Below, in pieces: positions 12,018-13,652 of a stretch of 13,652 nucleotides of DNA. Location: contig JBEVEP010000421.1 of assembly GCA_040512755.1 (NCBI GenBank), forward strand, positions 1 to 13,652. Reading direction: 5' to 3'. Under the pieces are notes generated by a model. That model saw nothing but the letters and a program-made list of their open reading frames with translations. It made no database searches and was not told the DNA's origin. Every line of letters starts with the position of its first letter. Within the stretch, counting starts at the first letter, position 1. Both the position numbers and the translations under genes were made by a program. The DNA comes from JBEVEP01 sp040512755 (GTDB lineage: Bacteria; Pseudomonadota; Alphaproteobacteria; Rhizobiales; Rhizobiaceae).

Positions 12018-13220
12018 TCAGCTCAGGCTACCGGTGAAGCGCTGGATTCGCGTGCAGGCCTCTTCAAGCAACGCTTCCGACGTTGCGTAAGAGATACGGA
12101 AGTTCGGACCGAGGCCGAAAGCCCCGCCGAATACGACTGCCACGCCTTCGGCGTCCAGAAGCTCGGAGCAGAAGGTCTCGTCATTGTCGATGACCTTGCC
12201 GGAGGCGGTCTTCTTGCCGATCAGACCCGCGCAGGACGGGTAAACGTAGAACGCGCCCTCTGGCGAGGGGCAGGAAATGCCGCGCGCCTGGTTGAGCATC
12301 GACACGACGAGATCGCGGCGGTTCTGGAAGATCGACTTGTTCTTCGCAATGAAGTCCTGCGGGCCGTTGAGCGCCTCTACGGAAGCCCATTGCGCGATGG
12401 TGCAGGCGCCGGATGTCTGTTGGCCCTGGATCATGTCCATCGCCTTGATGAGCTCGATGGGCCCTGCCGCATAGCCGATGCGCCAGCCGGTCATGGCATA
12501 GGCCTTGGAAACGCCGTTCATGGTCAGCGTGCGCGGCAGAAGCTGCGGCTCCACCTCCGCGATCGTCTTGAAGACGAAATCGCCATAGGTGAGATGCTCG
12601 TACATATCGTCGGTCAGCACCCAAACCTTCGGATGCTTGAGCAGCACATCCGCCAAAGCGCGCAGCTCCGCCTCGGTGTAGGCGGCGCCCGACGGGTTCG
12701 ACGGCGAGTTCAGCACCAGCCATTTGGTGCGCGACGTGATCGCGCTTTCGAGCGCCTCGGCGGTCAGTTTGAAGCCGTTTTCGATAGTGGTCTGGGCGTA
12801 GGCCGGCTCGCCGCCGCACAGCGCCACCATTTCCGGATAACTCACCCAATAGGGCGAAGGGATCACAACCTCGTCGCCGGGGTTAAGCGTGGCCATGAAG
12901 GCGTTGAACAGGATCTGCTTGCCGCCGGTGCCGACGATGGTCTGCTCCGGCCTGTAGTCCAGATTGTTCTCGCGCTTGAATTTCTTGGCGATCGCCTCAC
13001 GCAGCGGCACGATTCCGGATACTGGCGGATATTTGGTCTCGCCCCTGCGGATCGCCGCGATCGCGGCCTCCTTGATGTTGTCCGGCGTGTCGAAATCGGG
13101 TTCACCCGCGCCAAGACCGATGACGTCCCGGCCGGCATTTTTCAGTTCACGCGCTTTCTGCGTCACTGCAATCGTGGCTGAAGGCTTAACGCGGGACAGG
13201 GCATCGGCAAGAAAGGCCAT
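12018..13220 (-). CDS. aatA: Aspartate aminotransferase AatA (PLP-dependent, fold type I)
   Basis: The product has 400 residues and closely resembles rhizobial AatA. It transfers the amino group between aspartate and 2-oxoglutarate in the cytoplasm, linking the TCA cycle to amino-acid synthesis; some relatives also act on prephenate or aromatic acids. Landmarks are GLGAGEPDFDTP, the phosphate-binding GTGGKQILFNAF, SPYWVSYPEM, NSPSNPSGAAY with the conserved Asn, DDMYEHLTYGDF, the PLP lysine Lys239 in NGVSKAYAMTGWRIGY, and FRISYATS with the substrate-carboxylate Arg. The ATG at 13220 follows GGAG with eight-base spacing; a longer in-frame start at 13295 adds 25 residues unlike the family. It is divergent from the EAL-like gene and followed by a hairpin. 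Confidence 0.95.
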   Translation of the reverse strand: MAFLADALSRVKPSATIAVTQKARELKNAGRDVIGLGAGEPDFDTPDNIKEAAIAAIRRGETKYPPVSGIVPLREAIAKKFKRENNLDYRPEQTIVGTGGKQILFNAFMATLNPGDEVVIPSPYWVSYPEMVALCGGEPAYAQTTIENGFKLTAEALESAITSRTKWLVLNSPSNPSGAAYTEAELRALADVLLKHPKVWVLTDDMYEHLTYGDFVFKTIAEVEPQLLPRTLTMNGVSKAYAMTGWRIGYAAGPIELIKAMDMIQGQQTSGACTIAQWASVEALNGPQDFIAKNKSIFQNRRDLVVSMLNQARGISCPSPEGAFYVYPSCAGLIGKKTASGKVIDNDETFCSELLDAEGVAVVFGGAFGLGPNFRISYATSEALLEEACTRIQRFTGSLS

Positions 13221-13414
13221 CACAATTCTCCAGAGCTTGCATGCGGCGTTGCGAAAGCAGCGCGCCTTAATGTCCGAAGCTGGAGCCTTCCGCAAGGGCC
13301 GAAGACGTCGCTGCGTTTGAGGCAGCCGATTTCGTGTATATTAACGGGCGATAAAACGTTGTTTGGCTATTGTCTTGCGGGGAAAGGCGACGGGAGGCCT
13401 AAATAGGGCGTATC

Positions 13415-13652
13415 GTGGAACCAGGTATCGGCCTCATTCGTAGCCCGATTTCGGCATCTCGCGCCCCGGACCTTACGATCCGCGACGGCGTTGAGGGGCT
13501 TGGCGCTGGTGCGGCCGTAGCAGGCAACGCCACCTTCGTGGACGAGGTTGGCATCGAATACGGCATCTATGGCGCGTATCGCCTGAGGTCGGCATTCCAG
13601 CCGATCTTCCGGCGCGAAGGCGCGTGGCTTGTGCCGTTCGCGGTGGAAGGCC
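13415..13652 (+). CDS. Start of a probable EAL-domain (c-di-GMP phosphodiesterase-like) protein, partial
   Basis: A frame open from the GTG at 13415 to the end of the window gives 79 residues. It contains YGAYRLRSAFQPIFRREGAW followed by LVPFAVEG, which resembles the N-terminal edge of EAL domains (AYQPIF, then a strand leading to the E-x-L metal motif, not yet reached). EAL domains hydrolyse cyclic di-GMP, but many rhizobial ones are degenerate, and the catalytic residues lie beyond the window. An in-frame stop at 13400-13402 limits upstream starts, so the GTG is the first usual start; GGGAGG lies 17 bases before it, farther than ideal. The stretch 13221-13414 is the divergent promoter region with aatA; TATATT at 13337-13342 is a possible -10. 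Confidence 0.55.
   Translation, partial: MEPGIGLIRSPISASRAPDLTIRDGVEGLGAGAAVAGNATFVDEVGIEYGIYGAYRLRSAFQPIFRREGAWLVPFAVEG

Noticed and set aside
11850..13181. Plus-strand open frame of 443 codons opposite aatA
   Set aside because: It is entirely explained as the antisense shadow of aatA; it has an Arg/His-rich translation and no ribosome site.

Overview
The window is chromosomal DNA from an alphaproteobacterium of the order Rhizobiales (relatives of Sinorhizobium, Rhizobium, Mesorhizobium and Brucella). This rests on high-GC codon use, on gene types and order, and on a small RNA of the AbcR (alpha-r15) family placed directly after an LsrB/VtlR-type LysR gene. From memory, the order greA - lpsB/lpcC - LPS genes - lrp - trxB - lsrB - abcR is that of the S. 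meliloti LPS-core region. Bases 1 to about 140 are G and C homopolymers and look like a sequencing or assembly artefact at a contig end.

Layout. A secreted PQQ-type aldose dehydrogenase (minus strand, 175-1323) is divergent from greA (1626-2099), which ends in a strong hairpin. A palindromic intergenic mosaic (about 2139-2317) separates greA from a family-4 mannosyltransferase of the LPS core (lpsB/lpcC-like, 2326-3465). An O-antigen ligase/polymerase-like membrane protein, a WaaE/LpsC-like family-2 glycosyltransferase and an Lrp/AsnC regulator lie head to tail on the minus strand (6290 down to 3523). Divergent from lrp, trxB (6556-7530) is followed by a second palindromic mosaic, then lsrB/vtlR (7658-8554) and the small RNA abcR (about 8675-8790), with a candidate LysR-type operator and a sigma-70 promoter between them. 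A higB-higA toxin-antitoxin pair (minus strand) lies convergent to abcR. Beyond it are an EF-G paralogue with a non-canonical GTPase centre (9727-11778), an aspartate aminotransferase aatA (12018-13220) with a hairpin after its stop, and the divergent start of a probable EAL-domain protein that runs off the right end.

How the genes fit together. lpsB, the family-2 transferase and the ligase build the LPS core and attach O-antigen. LsrB/VtlR is known in relatives to control envelope and stress functions and to activate abcR, whose single-stranded CU-rich loops block ribosome binding on transporter mRNAs. trxB supplies thiol-redox power next to a regulator reported to be redox-linked in S. meliloti.

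Most notable observations: (1) higB carries an in-frame TAG exactly where the family has its terminal Tyr-His, so the toxin appears to lose its catalytic C-terminus by one base change. (2) Two intergenic palindromes (2153-2199 and 7600-7643) share one fold and one 11-nt loop pattern but have different, self-complementary arms; one abuts the lsrB ribosome binding site. (3) A 16-bp perfect inverted repeat covers the whole higBA promoter, which would yield a nearly leaderless toxin mRNA. (4) The EF-G paralogue has DCPGS in place of DTPGH.
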